The position numbers and the translations under genes are program-made. DNA of 64,000 nt from Diogma glabrata (Eukaryota; Arthropoda; Insecta; Diptera; Cylindrotomidae), in assembly GCA_963693315.1 (NCBI GenBank), contig OY856187.1, positions 116,482,683 to 116,546,682 of the forward strand, given 5' to 3'. Shown piece by piece: positions 25,655-37,800 of the stretch (its first letter is position 1; each line of letters begins with the position of its first letter). Under the pieces are notes generated by a model. The model saw only the letters and a program-made list of their open reading frames with translations, was not told the DNA's origin and did no database searches.

Positions 25655-25735
25655 AAACATAAAAATCTTTTAAGACTAAGGTTCCACAACAACATGCGTT
25701 TTAAGATGTTGATGGACGCAAATCTTGTTTTTTTT
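25655..25735 (-). mobile_element. Remnant of the LINE-A 3' end
   Basis: About 75 bp (CTTTTAAGACTAAGGTTCCACAACAACATGCGTT...) align with the plus-strand sequence at 16185-16255, which encodes the last residues and stop of LINE-A. Such a short 3' piece is what severe 5' truncation leaves behind. Confidence 0.6.
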
Positions 25736-25904
25736 AAGTTTTAAAAGAAGAGATAACTATAAACAATAAATCCCATCACTTATAAAATACGACCTAGGCC
25801 TATATTTCATGATGGGTATAGAAAGTAAAAATAAAATAAGAGATAAAAAGGAAATTTGTTTTAAAATTTCCATTAATAAGACTAAAAAGGGTTGTCCATC
25901 ATTC

Positions 25905-26215
25905 AGCTAATGGCATATTCCTTGATCATGTGACGCACTGTCTTTCTCAATGACTAACGCCCACACATTGAGTTATATGAAGGCTGAATTCTTGGAGCAA
26001 GTAATAACGTGTCACCACCAAGGAATATTCCATAACTAAAATTGAGGGTACTACCTTTGACTGAAAAGAATTCATCCGCCAGTACCCCTAAGATATTCTT
26101 GGCTAGGTAGTGATATTTTACTCACTGCTATTGCCATTGGTATGTGAAATCTCACGTTAACTCGTTTGTCAATAACAGGGACTGGAGTACGCAGGGTTGT
26201 CACACCCGTAGATCA
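25905..26215 (+). pseudogene. Family J copy B, frame broken
   Basis: Matches copy A at 12.0-12.2 kb in opposite orientation. The ATG at 25978 opens MKAEFLEQ, but about 115 bp of unrelated sequence follow before the match resumes (NLTLT, then LSITGTGVR, then PVDQ), and a stop interrupts just before NLTLT. Upstream, ATTCCTTGATCATGTGACGC is shared with copy A. The extra stretch contains an inverted relative of that upstream word (CACCACCAAGGAATATTCC). Confidence 0.5.
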
Positions 26216-27924
26216 AAAATAAAAATATTCAAGTCACAAAAAATTATCCCGCCATGCGGTAATCACGAATTTACAACCAATAATCCGATTTTTTAGAATA
26301 CATTATTGATTTGCTTCACATTTAGTACAGTGGAAGAGAGAATAAAAAAACATTTCGTAGAACAAAATTTTTGTTCTCGCGAGCTGTCCTCCTTTTATAG
26401 CTAGAGGTCGTTTTTAAAAACCACGGCTTTCATATATGTTCAATATGATGTTTTTTAAGAAGTTGTGAATGGATTTTAATTTTTGTTTTGTTTTACAGGT
26501 AAAATTAAGTCCTTGTCACTAGGGAATGCAAATCCCGGGATTCGTGAAGCAAAAAAACCCGGGATTGCAATTTCTACTTGTCACTTGTCAATAAATATAA
26601 CTGAAGTTACGATTTTCGATATAAATTTAGTGTAAAAATTAAAAAAAAATAAAAGTTGCTTTCATCTATACTGTTGCTTTTAATTGTTTTCCAATAATTT
26701 AATAATTTTATTATTTTTCTACATAATAACAAAACATTCGCTTTTGTCGATTTGCGGCATATTATAGAATTTAGAAAAAAAAATTAATTCATATAAATAA
26801 AGTAAAGGTTTTAAAGTTTAAAGTTCTTATAATTCTCAGTTTTCAGTTTTACCCAAAATCCAAGGTTTTAGTATTATGTAGCAAAATCATGAAATTGCAA
26901 AATTATGGGGAAAATTTAAACTACGGGGAGGCTGCCAACCTTTATTATTTTTATATTTCTTTTAACAAACTACCAAAACTTGTAATTTTTATTATTTTCA
27001 TTTAAAAGGACTTACTTTTTCTTTTAAAATTTCAAGTCAATAAATTTAATGATGGTGATTCGTGTTACACTTGAAGACTTAAAATTTAATAGATAAGTTT
27101 TATATGGGTAGAGCTGATATATGTGCCCATTATTATGAAAGTGGTCTAAGTCATATATTTCTTGTTTTGAGATATTAAAGGTTTGCAAATGATTATTTAT
27201 TAAAAAACATTTCTTTATTATGAAAAATTTTATTTTTTTACTACTTGCATGAGAAATTTCAATTATTTACTCAAAAACCCAAGACAAAAGTTATTTTTCT
27301 CAGCTAAGGTTACTAATAATTATTCCCCACACCTAATAATAAGTATTTTAGCACCTTAGTAAATAATGAAAATATAATTTTTGTTCGTTTGTTAACTGAG
27401 TTCATCTTTGAATTTTTTTAGTTTCTTCCTAAAATAATAATAATATATTAAAAAAAAATAAGCGTTTTGATTTTATTTTAATAATAATAAATAATGAATG
27501 AATGCAAAAATTTCTTTGCAACTATAGTTTAGTTTATTTGAAATTTTAATTCGTGTTAAAGTTAAACAGAATTCTGTTGAAATTTAGTTTAGTTGTGAGT
27601 TGTAGACTAAAAAAATTCTAAATTTGGCTCAACAATATTGAACAGATTTTCAATTCAATTCAATTCATATCAAAAATAAATAAAAGCTATATTTTTTAAT
27701 GCAAAGCATATGTGATTTTTATATAGTTTTAAGAAAATTCATTGAAAATAAATTTCTAACTAAGCAGCCCTGAATAATAAATATCCAATACACAATCCAA
27801 TGATATGATACACAATGTTTCACCAAATCAAAATTTTTATTTATTCACCATTTGCTTATTAATTGACATTTTATTTTGTGAATAATTAAGAGTTTTAGTG
27901 CATTTTTTACATCAAGTAGTAAAA
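26216..27924. other. No supported gene
   Basis: Very AT-rich. Two CCCGGGATT words near 26533-26570 recall the 41-bp repeat at 39.0 kb. Nothing else was recognised. Confidence 0.4.
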
Positions 27925-28063
27925 AAAATAGTATATAAACCTCGGTGAAGAAAATTTTCTCCATTTCGGTACTTAATTCGCTCGAAACTTCGTTTCTCGC
28001 GAATTAATATCCACCTCAATGTAGAAAATTTACTTTATCACCTCGGTATATAATGTACTATTT
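27925..28063. repeat. 139-bp foldback hairpin with CpG-rich centre
   Basis: AAATAGTATATAAACCTCGGTGA-type left arm pairs with TCACCTCGGTATATAATGTACTATTT on the right. The centre TTAATTCGCTCGAAA...TTTCTCGCGAATTAA is itself palindromic and unusually rich in CpG for this sequence. Confidence 0.65.
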
Positions 28064-28394
28064 AGAGCCTTGTAAGTCTTCAATAATGAAAGTTTATTAT
28101 GCATGTGAAATGTTGTATAAATCTCGTTCCGAAATATGCTTTTTACAGTTTGAATTGACTTAAACCATTTTCAAAATTAACTGAACGGCGTATAAATGAC
28201 TTAACGCAAAAGCAAACTTCGAAATTCTAATGTTTTACTTCGGTCTGAAAGACCTAAGTATTACATTCATGAGCTCAAAGTGAAATACTTACCCTCACTT
28301 TTTTGGCATTTCTCGACGTTTTAGGACCTACTAATTCTAAAAACCAAAAAAAAAATGTCTGTCTGTCTGGACGGATTTCAATTTTTTTTTTTTT

Positions 28395-28800
28395 AAATAG
28401 GTTTACTCAATGGGAAGAGCCGAAAGGACGATTTGTTCGATAACTGTACCGGAAGTGTGTCAAAAAAATCGTCAAGTGTGTCAAAACAAGGAAATTAGCA
28501 TACTTTTTGCTTAAAAAACTTTCATTTTAAGTGATTACGTGTAGGAACATTAAATTTGGAGAAATCTTGATGGTCGGGATTGGTATGATTGGTTTTTAGT
28601 TTTTACCCAATTTTTAAGCGAAAAAAATAAAATTAATAATTTTTATGACATGAAAATATATTATTATTATAGAGGATTATGGCATTATAAGTTTGTCAAA
28701 AAAATGTTGTCAAGTGTGTCAAAAAATGATTTCATTCATTTTTTTAGCCAATTTTTTTGGAAAAAAAATGTAGCTGTTTTTATGTAAATGTAATTGAAAA
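28395..28800. repeat. Family H outer block
   Basis: Holds repeated GTGTGTCAA words and CGATAACTGTACCGGAAG. The same stretch occurs reverse-complemented at about 36400-36760 (shared: TTTTAAGTGAT, GATGGTCGGGATTGGTATG). Together with the minisatellite it forms the left-hand copy of family H. Confidence 0.7.
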
Positions 28801-29276
28801 TGAAATTGTACATGGAAATTTTTGAATTTGTTATAGTTTTTGAAACATTTTTGGAATTTTGAAAAAAGTTTTTAATTTTGATTTTGTAATAATTTTTGGA
28901 ATATTTTTAGAATTTTGAAAAAAAAATAAGATTTTTGAATTTTATATGCATATTTTTAGAATTTTGAAAAAAGTTTCAATTTTTGATTTTGTAAGAATTT
29001 TTGGAATATTTTTGGAATTTTAAAAAAGTTTCAATTTTTGATTTTATTATAATTTTTAAAATTTTGGAAAAAGTTACAATTTTTGATTTTGTTATAGTTT
29101 TTGCAATATTTTTAGAATTTTTGAAAAAAGTTTTAATCTGTGATTTTGTAATAATTTTTGAAATATTTTTAGAATTTTGTTTGAAAAAAGTTTGAATTTT
29201 TTATTTTACAATATTCTTGGAATTTTGAAAGAAATATTAATTTGTGATTTTGAAATATTGATTTTGATGATTTTGG
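28800..29276. repeat. Minisatellite, unit about 55-60 bp
   Basis: Units read roughly TTTGATTTTGTTATAGTTTT, then TGGAATATTTTTAGAATTTT, then GAAAAAAGTTT. About eight copies occur, with small length changes. The same units occur in opposite orientation at 36050-36340 and 21020-21150. The 64-codon frame here (29001-29195) is a by-product. Confidence 0.8.
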
Positions 29277-30424
29277 AAAAGTGTCGAGAGTTCAACATAC
29301 CTGTGCACCAACTTTTCATTGATTTCAGGCAGGCCTACGACTCTTTCGAACGAGAGACTCTATGGTCTGCTCTGGTGTCAATGGGAATTCCTGGTAAACT
29401 GGTATCACTATGCAAAATGACAGTACAGAACTCTCAGTGCTGTGTACGAGTAGAGAACGAAATATCAAAGTTTTTTAAAGTCGACTCCGGATTAAGACAA
29501 GGTGATGCTATCTCTCCTATACTTTTTAATCTAGCCTTGGAATATGTGTGCCGTCAAAAGAAACTACCGACTAATAACAATATCTTGTCAATAAACTCAG
29601 TACAGATGATTGCTTACGCTGATGATGTTGTCATCCTCGGCCGAAGTGAAGCTGTTATGAGTGAGACTTTCAAGTCGCTTGAGAGTGGTGCTAGGAAAAT
29701 TGGTCTGCAAATTAACTACAATAAAACCAAACATATGAATGTTTCAAGGGAGGCTGAGAAGAAAGATTTGATGTGCGGCGATGATCGAATTGAGGGAATT
29801 GAATGTTTTAAATATTTGGGATCAATGCTTGACTCAAACAACAGCATACTTACAGATATTAAAGCTCGAATCGCTGCAGGTAATCGAACTTTCTACTCAA
29901 TTAAACCTCTCCTTGGATCACCGTATGTATCAACTAACACCAAGCTCAAGTTATACAAGACATTGATTAGACCGGTTGTGATGTATGGGTCACAAACGTG
30001 GACCCTTACACCATCGCATTTATCTGTATTTGAGCGTAAGATCCTACGCTACATTTTTGATCCACTTAAGACGATGGAGGGTATAGAACCGGATATAACA
30101 TTGAGATCTGAGACCTTCTTGAGGGTCCTGATATAATAGGTTGTATCCGTTCTAATAGTATTGCTTGGTTTGGGCATGTTCTACGAGCCGATTCACAGTC
30201 TGGAATGATTAGAAAAATGTACGTTAGTACCCCAGGGAGTGGTAGACCGCGAGGTAGACCACGATTACAATGGGAGACTGACGTAATAAACGACCTTAAA
30301 AAAATCGGCTGCCATGGTAGTTATGTCGCTGTTGCGAATGACCGTGGTGAATATTCAAAGCTGATTAACCTGGCAACGCTCCTACATGGAGCATGAAAGC
30401 CTTAAAAAAAAAAAAAAAAAAAAA
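29277..30424 (+). mobile_element. 5'-truncated RTE-like LINE
   Basis: A non-LTR retrotransposon inserted into the family H minisatellite. Recognisable coding begins at about 29278 and ends at 30396, followed by only a few bases and a poly(A) run (about 30402-30424). The short 3' UTR is in keeping with RTE-type elements. The 5' truncation removes the endonuclease and the N-terminal part of RT. A second, much older fragment of the same family is at 53090-53285 on the minus strand. Confidence 0.85.
29278..30396 (+). pseudogene. RTE-type reverse transcriptase, partial and frameshifted
   Basis: RT motifs in order: FIDFRQAYDS (motif A; catalytic Asp), GLRQGDAISPILFN (motif B) and AYADDVV (motif C, near 29612-29630). 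Then come the thumb (KTKHMNV, FKYLG) and the LYKTLIRPVVMYGSQTW region. The frame breaks at 30133-30136 after RVLI, and the C-terminal part continues in another frame from about 30139 to 30396 with AWFGHVLRAD, then GSGRPRGRPRLQW and a final HGA. These are well-known landmarks of RTE/BovB-type and related LINE ORF2 ends in animals. One frameshift and 5' truncation make it inactive. Confidence 0.85.
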
Positions 30425-30667
30425 CTTTCACTTAAAAAAGATCAATTTTGACATTTAGGAGGAACAGCTCATTTTTAAGGGCCTATGGTACGACAATATA
30501 AAAACTTTGCAACACAACGTTTTGGCAATTATTTTCGACATTTTGTTCGACTTTTTTGTTTGTTTTTCTTCAAATTTTGTCTTAGATTACTATCATAACT
30601 AACACTAGATAAAAACTAACAGCCGATAAAAATTCTTTTTGATGTAAATATTGTTTTTGTTAAGAGT
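30425..30667. other. Spacer between two LINEs
   Basis: No gene seen. The word CCTATGGTACGA (30482) also occurs at about 19541. Confidence 0.5.
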
Positions 30668-30884
30668 AGAGTTAAGCAGTATCGCGATCAACATATAATA
30701 TAAACTTTTTACCGAGTTCAGAGCGGTGTAATTCTCTGTATATAAACTTAAATATCGGGTTGTTGTTTCGTTCGATTGATACTGCTCGGACTGTGTAATT
30801 GTGTAATTTTGTGTAATTTGGTTTAATTGTAACTGTAATTGTGTAATTTTGTGTAGTTTGGTTTAATAACATAACTATCATCAG
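30668..30884 (+). promoter_or_regulatory. 5' UTR / presumed internal promoter of LINE-B
   Basis: A roughly 26-bp word (TGTGTAATTTTGTGTAATTT-type, ending GGTTTA) is present twice in tandem at about 30796-30866. LINEs of this group carry an internal RNA polymerase II promoter at the 5' end. That this segment does so here is inference; no initiator motif could be fixed. Confidence 0.4.
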
Positions 30885-31733
30885 TATGACAACCTGTGAG
30901 AATTGTAAAAGAGCTTTTGGAGCAGCTTCTGAGGTAATCATATGTGGCTTTTGTTTGAATAGTTTTTGCTGCCAATGTGAAGTTGTTGGCAGCGATCGCT
31001 CGCTTTGGCAACTCTTAGAAAGCACTCATGTATCATGTGGTTTTGCAAAACTTGTTGTGTTCTGATGCAAAATTCTGTATTTAGACGAACAATACGGATA
31101 ACATCCTCGGATGCTGAAGCCCTAAAAGCAGCTGAATATAATGGAGTGATGAATAAAATTTGTACTGAGATTTCTGAGAATCGTAAACTCATCGAAAGTT
31201 TAACGGAAAAAGTGAATAGTTCTCAGCAACAACACCAACAACTAATCCAACAGCAAACCCAGTCCTTACTCTCCGAAACTCATGTAAATAACCGATTAAA
31301 TATACCCATGTCCAATCAGTTTCCACTGAGTCGTGAACCCATTAGCAACCAAAAAAGTAAAATTCATGTAAGTTCTATAATTGGTACTGGTGACGCCAAT
31401 GAATTATTAAAAACAGTATCAATACCCCAAAAAGAATATTTGTACGTTGGCGGTTTTGATCCGACTACTATTGCTGCCAGTATTAAATCGCATGTTGCAG
31501 GTATTCTTGAAGCTGATTCTGAGGAGAACATAGAATGCTGGCCTTTGGTTCCAAGAGGCAAAGAGTTAGCCACCTTGAACTATATTTCCTTTAAAGTGGG
31601 TGTTGCAGCTGAAAGTTTGGATATCATTCTAGATCGAGCTCGTTGGCCTACTAACACCATCTTACGCCCTTTCATTCAAACTTCAAAAAACTTAAGGCAT
31701 GTCCAGTTACCGACAGGAACAAACCTTCAATAA
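30885..31733 (+). pseudogene. ORF1 protein of LINE-B with PHD-like zinc finger, one frameshift
   Basis: An ATG at 30885 opens MTTCENCKRAFG with cysteine pairs CENC, CGFC and CCQC. Near 31005-31020 the frame shifts, and the open frame ending at 31733 continues with CIMWFCKTCC, completing a PHD/RING-like metal-binding pattern. Next come a short Gln-rich, probably coiled-coil segment (SSQQQHQQLIQQQ) and a C-terminal domain with EYLYVGGFDPTT and STLNYISFKV-like landmarks seen in ORF1 proteins of CR1-group LINEs. ORF1 proteins bind the element RNA and accompany it to the nucleus. The frameshift disables this copy. Confidence 0.7.
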
Positions 31734-31741
31734 ATCCTTCA

Positions 31742-34673
31742 ATAAATCTAGAAAATCCTACCCATAGCAGCTTGCAACAAACCAAAAACATTTTTATACA
31801 TCATTTTAATAAATCAGATAACGTTCAGTCAGTAGACCCCTCACTTCAGTATTCTTTAAACCTCTATATGCATAACTGTAGCGGAATAAGATCTAAATCC
31901 AAGAACATTTTTTTATCAATCTTGAGCAACGACTATGATATCATATTGCTATCGGAGACCTGGCTTACAACATCTTTTAACACTGAAGAATATTTTCCGG
32001 CTTCATATACTGTTTTTCGTCAGGATCGCCATTCTTCCGGTGCAAACACAACTGCCAAGGGAGGTGGATTAATTACTGCTGTAAAAAAGGAATTTAAGTT
32101 TGAATTTGTATGCTCAACTGTGGAAACGGCCGAACTTCTTTGCATTAAAGTCAAATGTGGTAGTGGATGGATATTTATTGTCAATATATATATTACTTGT
32201 AATAGCTCTGATGCAATATACAGTTCTTTGGTTGCATATATCTCCAACTTTATAATACCATTAGTAAGCAGTGAAGATCATATATTGTTTGCTGGTGACT
32301 TTAATCTTCCAAAAATTCACTGGGAAACTCGGGAAGGTGAACTGTATCCTGTATTTGGTTCCGTTAACGCTAATCTCAACACCTTTATTGACAGTTTTTT
32401 TGGATTTGGTGTCAAACAGTACAACAACATAAAAAATTCAAACGGACGTTTTTTGGATTTAGTTTTTTGTTCAACGTCAGCCATTGAGATAGTCCCCTGC
32501 GATGATTTAGCTGAGAAAACTAGTATTTATCACACACCGTTGAATATTAAATTATTTATATCAATCTGCACTTTCAGTGATTTTAAATGTTGTGACTTTG
32601 TATACGATTTCAATAAAACTGACTTTATATCGTTGAATAGTTTTCTTGATAATACAGATTGGAATTTACTATTTAGTTGTTGTGATTTGGCAACTACCGT
32701 CTCACGTTTCGAATATATCTTGCTGTATGGAATAGAAATGTTTGTTCCAAGAAAGAAAGTCAAACGTAAGAGCTATGAACCTTGGTATAATAAACCGTTA
32801 ATTTCTTTGGAAAATCGTCGAATTAAAGCTCATAGGAAATTTAAACGAAGCAATGACTCACAAGACTATTTAATATATAGTCAGCTAAGAAAGAGTTTCA
32901 AAATTTTAAATAAATTTTTGTACGCTACCTACATTTTAGAAATAGAACAGAATATACGCAGTGATCCTAAGTGTTTTTTTAGATATTTGGATTCAAAACG
33001 AATTCTATGTGTTTCAACGGGACTTCGTTAACTGGACCACAAGAAATAAGTGAAGCATTTGCTGAGTTTTTCAAGAGTGTCTATGATCAATCATCTAACA
33101 TATCAGCAGAGTTTGACGCGGATAATAAATTCATCTTCAATGTTTTTCAGCTTACCCTTGAAGAAGTATATCAAGGTCTATTGGAGCTTGATAGTAAAAA
33201 AGGTCCTGGTCCTGACGGTATTTCACCCATACTTTTTAAAGAATGCAGTTCTTCTCTAAGCCAGCCTTTAACTCATATTTTTAATCTGAGTCTACAAGAA
33301 GAATGCTTTCCTGATTCTTGGAAAACCTCTTTTATTCGACCGATATTCAAATCCGGTAGTAAATGTGATGTAAAAAATTATCGTGGTGTAGCTATATCTT
33401 CTGTAATTCCCAAACTTTTTGAAAAGTTGGTTAAATGTCGTTTGGAGTTTCACCTGAAAAATGTAATATCAACTGCACAGCATGGATTTGTTCAAGGACG
33501 ATCTACCATTACTAACTTAATGCTTCTCTGTAACCATCTATTTGATGATGCTGAAAATGGTTATCAGACCGACGTAATGTACACGGATTTTTCCAGGGCG
33601 TTTGATCGCGTAGACTGTGAAATACTTCTTCAAAAGTTGGCTGAGTACAACTCTGAGTATATTCCAATTAAATGGTTAGCGTCATATTTGCACAGAAGAA
33701 AGCAATTTGTTAAAATTGGAGACTTCACGTCGTCTACTTTTGAAATAACATCTGGAGTACCTCAAGGTAGCCATATTGGACCATTTTTATTTATTCTGTT
33801 TATTAATGACGTAACGCAATGTTTTGAATTTGCGAAATGCTTAATATATGCCGATGATTTGAAAATTTATGCAAGTATTAAAACGATAGCTGATGCTGAA
33901 AGTTTTCAAAATGATGTTGACAACTTCTGCAACTGGACATGGAGAAATAAATTATCTTTGAACGTGGCTAAATGCAGAGTTATCTCATTTTCTAAAAAAA
34001 GAGCATCATAGAGCACCCGTACATAATATTCGATGAACAGGTGGACAGAGTTAATAACTTTCGAGATTTGGGAGTTATATTCTGCCATGATTTGTCATTT
34101 AACATACATATTGACAGCATCATTAGTAAGGCAAACGCAATGTTGGGTTTCATCAAAAGAAATACAAAAGATTTTGTTGACCCAAATACATTAAAACTGT
34201 TGTTTACTTGTTACGTACGCTCAAACTTAGAGTATGCGTCCGTCATTTGGTCTCCGAACTACAAACTGCATTCCAATAGAATTGAGAGTATCCAGAAACA
34301 ATTTTTAATTTATGCTTTACGAAATTTACCATCCGATCGAGAAGGATATATTAGGGAGCCTTACAACAACCGACTAAGGGTTCTCGGTTTGCAGAGTCTG
34401 GAACGTAGACGAGAGGCTGCGTGTGCGGTCTTTGCTCACGATGTACTGTGCAGCCGTATTGATTGTCCTGATCTTCTGTGCTTATTTGACTTAAGTGTTC
34501 CTGTCCGACGTCTTCGACCAAGAAATTGTATTTTACATGTACCACTGAGCCATTCAAATTATGCAATGTTTGAACCAATTCTAAAATGCGTAAAGTCTCT
34601 TAATAAATTCAATGATGTATTTGATTTTAACAGTTCACGAGATATTTTTAGATATAGAATTTTTACTTTGTAA
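31742..34673 (+). pseudogene. ORF2 polyprotein of LINE-B (AP endonuclease + reverse transcriptase), two frameshifts
   Basis: Three successive frames together give the full ORF2. Segment 1 (to 33031) is an apurinic-like endonuclease: NCSGIRSK, then ILLSETWL (catalytic Glu), then FAGDFNLP (Asp/Asn). The usual SDH near the end is replaced by IYHTPL. Segment 2 (about 33007-34011) is the RT: KKGPGPDGISP, then NYRGVAISS, then MYTDFSRAFDRVD (motif A), then SGVPQGSHIGPFLF (motif B), then IYADDLKIY (motif C). Segment 3 (about 34041-34673) is the C-terminal region with NLEYASVIWSP. Breaks lie near 33005-33030 and 34010-34040. The start is uncertain because the frame is open upstream of 31772 without an ATG. 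Confidence 0.9.
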
Positions 34674-34752
34674 TGCATTTTATTTAGAGAGTAAGTTATG
34701 TTTTAAACAATAATAAATAATAATTTTCAAATTGTATATACTATACTGCAGA

Positions 34753-34798
34753 AAATAAATAAATAAATAAATAAATAAAAAAATAAATAAATAAAAAG
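34753..34798 (+). repeat. (AAAT)n tail of LINE-B
   Basis: About ten AAAT/AAATA units end the element directly after the 3' UTR. Confidence 0.85.
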
Positions 34799-34809
34799 AA
34801 CACTTGCGG

Positions 34810-35040
34810 CAAGATCATCAAAGTGGATTTTTTGATAAAATCGTAGATTTTTAAATATCTCATGAAATATGCAGACCATATAAACCTTTTTGTAGGCAAT
34901 GTAATTCTCTACAAAAAAGGTACTGTTCATTTTTTGCCTAAAATGTATATTTCTGATGATATTTAAAAAAAAACTTTTAAATCTTCGTAACTCATAAAAA
35001 AACATAATACGGATGACGAAAAAGTACTAATTTTTCAATA
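34810..35040. repeat. Left flank repeat paired with 37340-37800
   Basis: CGTAACTCATAAAAAAACAT, then GACGAAAAAGTACTA, and earlier ATATTTCTGATGATATTT and ATTCTCTACAAAAAAG all recur reverse-complemented at 37360-37480. The two flanks enclose the hAT element, which therefore seems to have landed in, or be part of, an older inverted repeat. Confidence 0.65.
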
Positions 35041-35339
35041 AAAAAAGTCAAAATATAATCCTCACATGACCAAATTGCGGTTCGCGAGCCGCATGCGGCT
35101 CTTTGAAAGAACGAGTGCGGCTCTCGAAAAGAAATGAAAAAATTTAATAACATTAACATTAACATTAACAAACATTAACAAAAATTTAATAACATTTAAC
35201 AATTTAACAATTTATTAAAATTGTAATAAAGTTGTAAATAAATTACCAGTAAACTACCAGCTCTTAATCTAAAATATCGAAAAATGGGATAACTTTCGTT
35301 AATTAAAACAAACAAAAAATTGACTACTTCCCCCCCTAT

Positions 35340-35600
35340 CAGCAAATTTTTTCAAAGAAAAACACTATCCGGAATTAAAGGATGAACAATGGATTAATGA
35401 CTGTGTATTCTTAACTGATATAATGGAGAATCTGCAGTTCTCAACCTAGCACAAGGAAAAGATAAAGTTCGTACTGATCTTATTCAAACGATTCTGACTT
35501 TTATAAAAAAAATTTAACTTTTTAACGCAATTTAACTACAAAAATGTTAAACCACTTTCTCGTTTGGAAAATAAACTCTCTAAAATTGATGATAAAAAAC
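35340..35600 (+). pseudogene. hAT transposase, middle fragment
   Basis: Conceptual reading gives YPELKDEQWINDCVFLTDIM, then an in-frame break, then NLAQGKDKVRTDLIQTILTF. These are the 'FLTDI...LN..LQGK..LI.DL...' landmarks of the hAT transposases related to GTF2IRD2/EPM2AIP1/SCAND3-type proteins. Frameshifts and stops are present. Confidence 0.65.
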
Positions 35601-35622
35601 TGAGTGAATACAACAGTACAAT

Positions 35623-36765
35623 ATGAAGAGGCTGACATCTCAAAGCTATGAAGTATCAAAACTTTGGTCTGGCAGGGTTAAGGATTTTTATATATTTTTC
35701 GGCAAAAGGCTTTTATGAGCACTTGTTTTTAGTTGTGGGCAGCGATGTTTATTCAACATAAAAAAAATGTTTAATATACATCGTTTAGAAGTTAATTACA
35801 GAACTGACACGAAACATCAACACGTTACCGGAAAATTATAACAGATCATAGATTAACATAGTTTATAGTGAAAAGATGATACACTCAACAAACTACTCAA
35901 AAACCTTTCCTTTTAGCGTTCAGTAATTTCAACTTTTCAAATACAAATAATCCATTATCTAATAATTTCATGTTCAATTACTTTTCATTTCATACAAATA
36001 AATAATTAAATTTTTTTTTTTTTCAAATAAAAGGGGTCTGATTGAATTGGTTGCAAAAAATTATAACAATAAACAAAATCAAAAATTCAAAATTTTTCCA
36101 AGATTCCAAAAACTATAATAAAATCAAAAATTGCTACTTTCTTCAGCATTCCTAAAATATTCAAGAAAATATTACAAAATCAAAAATTCCAAAAATGTTC
36201 TAATAATTTAAACGTTTTTTGAAAATTCTAAAGATATTGTAATAATTATTACTAAATCAAGGATTGAAACTTTCAAAATTCTAAAAATATTGCAAAAATT
36301 ATAACAAAATCAAAATTCAAACTTTTTCCAAGATGATTCAATCAATCAAGATTAAATCTAGCAAGATGATATGTAAAATCGATTCAATCAAAAAACCGTT
36401 TTTTTCGTCATACAAATAATTAATTTTATTTGACAAATGTTTCTAATCGAAAATGTTTCCCATTTTATGTTTCTCAAAAAAATTGGGCAAAAAAATTAAT
36501 GAAAATCATTCTTTTGACACACTTGACGTTATTTTTTTGACACACACATTTATAGTTCAATAACCAAGCTTCTGTTCTCACATACCAATCCCGACCATCA
36601 ACATTTCTTATCACTTAAAATGAAGGTTTTTAAGCCAAAAGTATGAACTTTTTTGTATTTTGACACGCTTAATGATTTTTTTACACACTACCTATACAGT
36701 TATCGAGCACATCGACCTTTCATATCTTACAATTAAGTCGTCCTATTTTTAGAAGCATAGCTTAT
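35623..36765 (-). mobile_element. Family H copy inserted in the hAT element
   Basis: Begins AATATGAAGAGGCTGAC (same border as at 20872), continues through A-rich minisatellite units (36050-36340) and ends with GTGTGTCAA-type words and ACAGTTATCGAGCACATCGA (inverse of 28430-28460). The hAT reading stops at its left border and resumes at its right border, so the order of events is hAT first, H second. No coding capacity was seen. Confidence 0.65.
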
Positions 36766-36789
36766 TATTAACGATGGATTATCGATTAC

Positions 36790-37200
36790 TTATTATATTT
36801 TGAATAAAATTTCCACAGGAGAAATGGAATTATTAGAAACTCAGGCACCCATTCATAAAATGCACCAAAAATCAACATCAATCTGTTTTGGAAACGATTG
36901 TCTCAATCAAAGTACCGCAATTTGAAAAAAAGCTGCTTGCATATTACTGTCCATATTCGGCACATCATAGTGTTGTGAATCACTTTTTCCAACGAAATTT
37001 ATAATATCAAAGCAACGTTCACAACTTACAAATAACACCGTTCACAACTTACAAGGCACAAGCTTCGTACCGCGCTAACGAACTATGAACCCGATTTCAA
37101 ACAAGCTACAAACACCATCTACCAGCAATCAATGTCTGCCAGTGCCATGTTACAAAATTTAAATAAATGTATGAATTCATAATTAAAGTATTTGCTTGAA
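36790..37200 (+). pseudogene. hAT transposase, C-terminal dimerisation fragment
   Basis: Reads EMELLETQAPIHKM, then broken sequence, then HKLRTALTNYEPDF with a trailing QSMSAS-like end. The hAT C-terminal (dimerisation) region of this group ends with R..LT-(D/E)-EHL...LR.ALT-YEPDF. The duplicated AC-TTACAA/GTTCACAACTTACAA stretch at 37018-37050 is a local tandem duplication. Confidence 0.6.
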
Positions 37201-37339
37201 GACGGTGTATGCAACTTGCAAGGAAATATGAAGATTCCATAACAACTTTGATATTTTATTTTTTGGTTGGCTCTCGTAACGAGAATTTATTGGAATCCGG
37301 CTCCACGTGTAACGAAGTTTGGCAATCTCTGATATAATC

Positions 37340-37800
37340 GTTAAGAGAAAAAACCAGAACTAGTACCTTTTCGTCATATGTATTTTTACGAGTTACGAAA
37401 AATTTCGAGTTCTTTTTTCAAAATATCATCAGAAATATACGTTTTATGCGAAAAATAATCAAGATCTTTTTTGTAGAGAATTCATGGTCTTATAAAAAAA
37501 TTTACAAGATTATTTCGTCGCTTTAATAATGAAACAACGTATGCTATTTATACGTTGTTTTTATATAATAGGTGCGCTGCATTCCCCATAAGGGCATCTT
37601 TGAATTGGCGTTTTTACATTTTCGAATTATTTTATGACTGGGTAAGAATTAATAAATTATAAATTAACGTCCATGCAAATGCATGCGCACATCAAACTTT
37701 AAACTCAAATATCTCGAAACTATACTTTTGCGTATACGTCATTTCATTATTAAAGCGACGATTTTTAAATCTGTATAGTTCATGAGATTTTATCAAAAAA
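37340..37800. repeat. Right flank repeat (inverse of 34810-35040) with a nested MITE
   Basis: Reverse-complement matches to the left flank occupy about 37355-37490 and 37785-37800. The extra length comes from the element at 37517-37760. Confidence 0.6.
37517..37760. mobile_element. 244-bp MITE-like element
   Basis: CGTCGCTTTAATAATGAAA at the left end and its exact reverse complement at about 37742-37760 form terminal repeats that go on imperfectly (ACAACGTATGC against GCGTATACGT). It sits inside the right flank repeat, interrupting its match to 34810-35040. Confidence 0.7.

Larger units (their letters stand above)
30668..34798 (+). mobile_element. Near full-length CR1/jockey-like LINE (LINE-B)
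   Basis: A non-LTR retrotransposon with a 5' UTR (about 30668-30884), ORF1 (30885-31733), ORF2 (from about 31742 to 34673), a short 3' UTR and an (AAAT)n tail (34753-34798). Gene order and domains are complete but there are at least three frame breaks, so it is a dead copy. The tail of repeated AAAT rather than pure poly(A) is notable. The 5' limit is set only by where the UTR-like sequence begins; no target duplication was found to fix it. Confidence 0.85.
35070..37330 (+). mobile_element. Decayed hAT DNA transposon, split by a family H insertion
   Basis: The left terminal region TGCGGTTCGCGAGCCGCATG followed by CGGCTCTTTGAAAGA (35083-35120) is the familiar end of a widespread animal hAT group. 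The right end (about 37262-37325, GGCTCTCGTAACGAGAATTT and GGAATCCGGCTCCACGTG) is its degraded inverse, finishing near GTTTGGCAATCTCTGAT. Transposase remnants occur on both sides of an insertion at 35623-36765. Numerous stops make it a fossil. Confidence 0.7.
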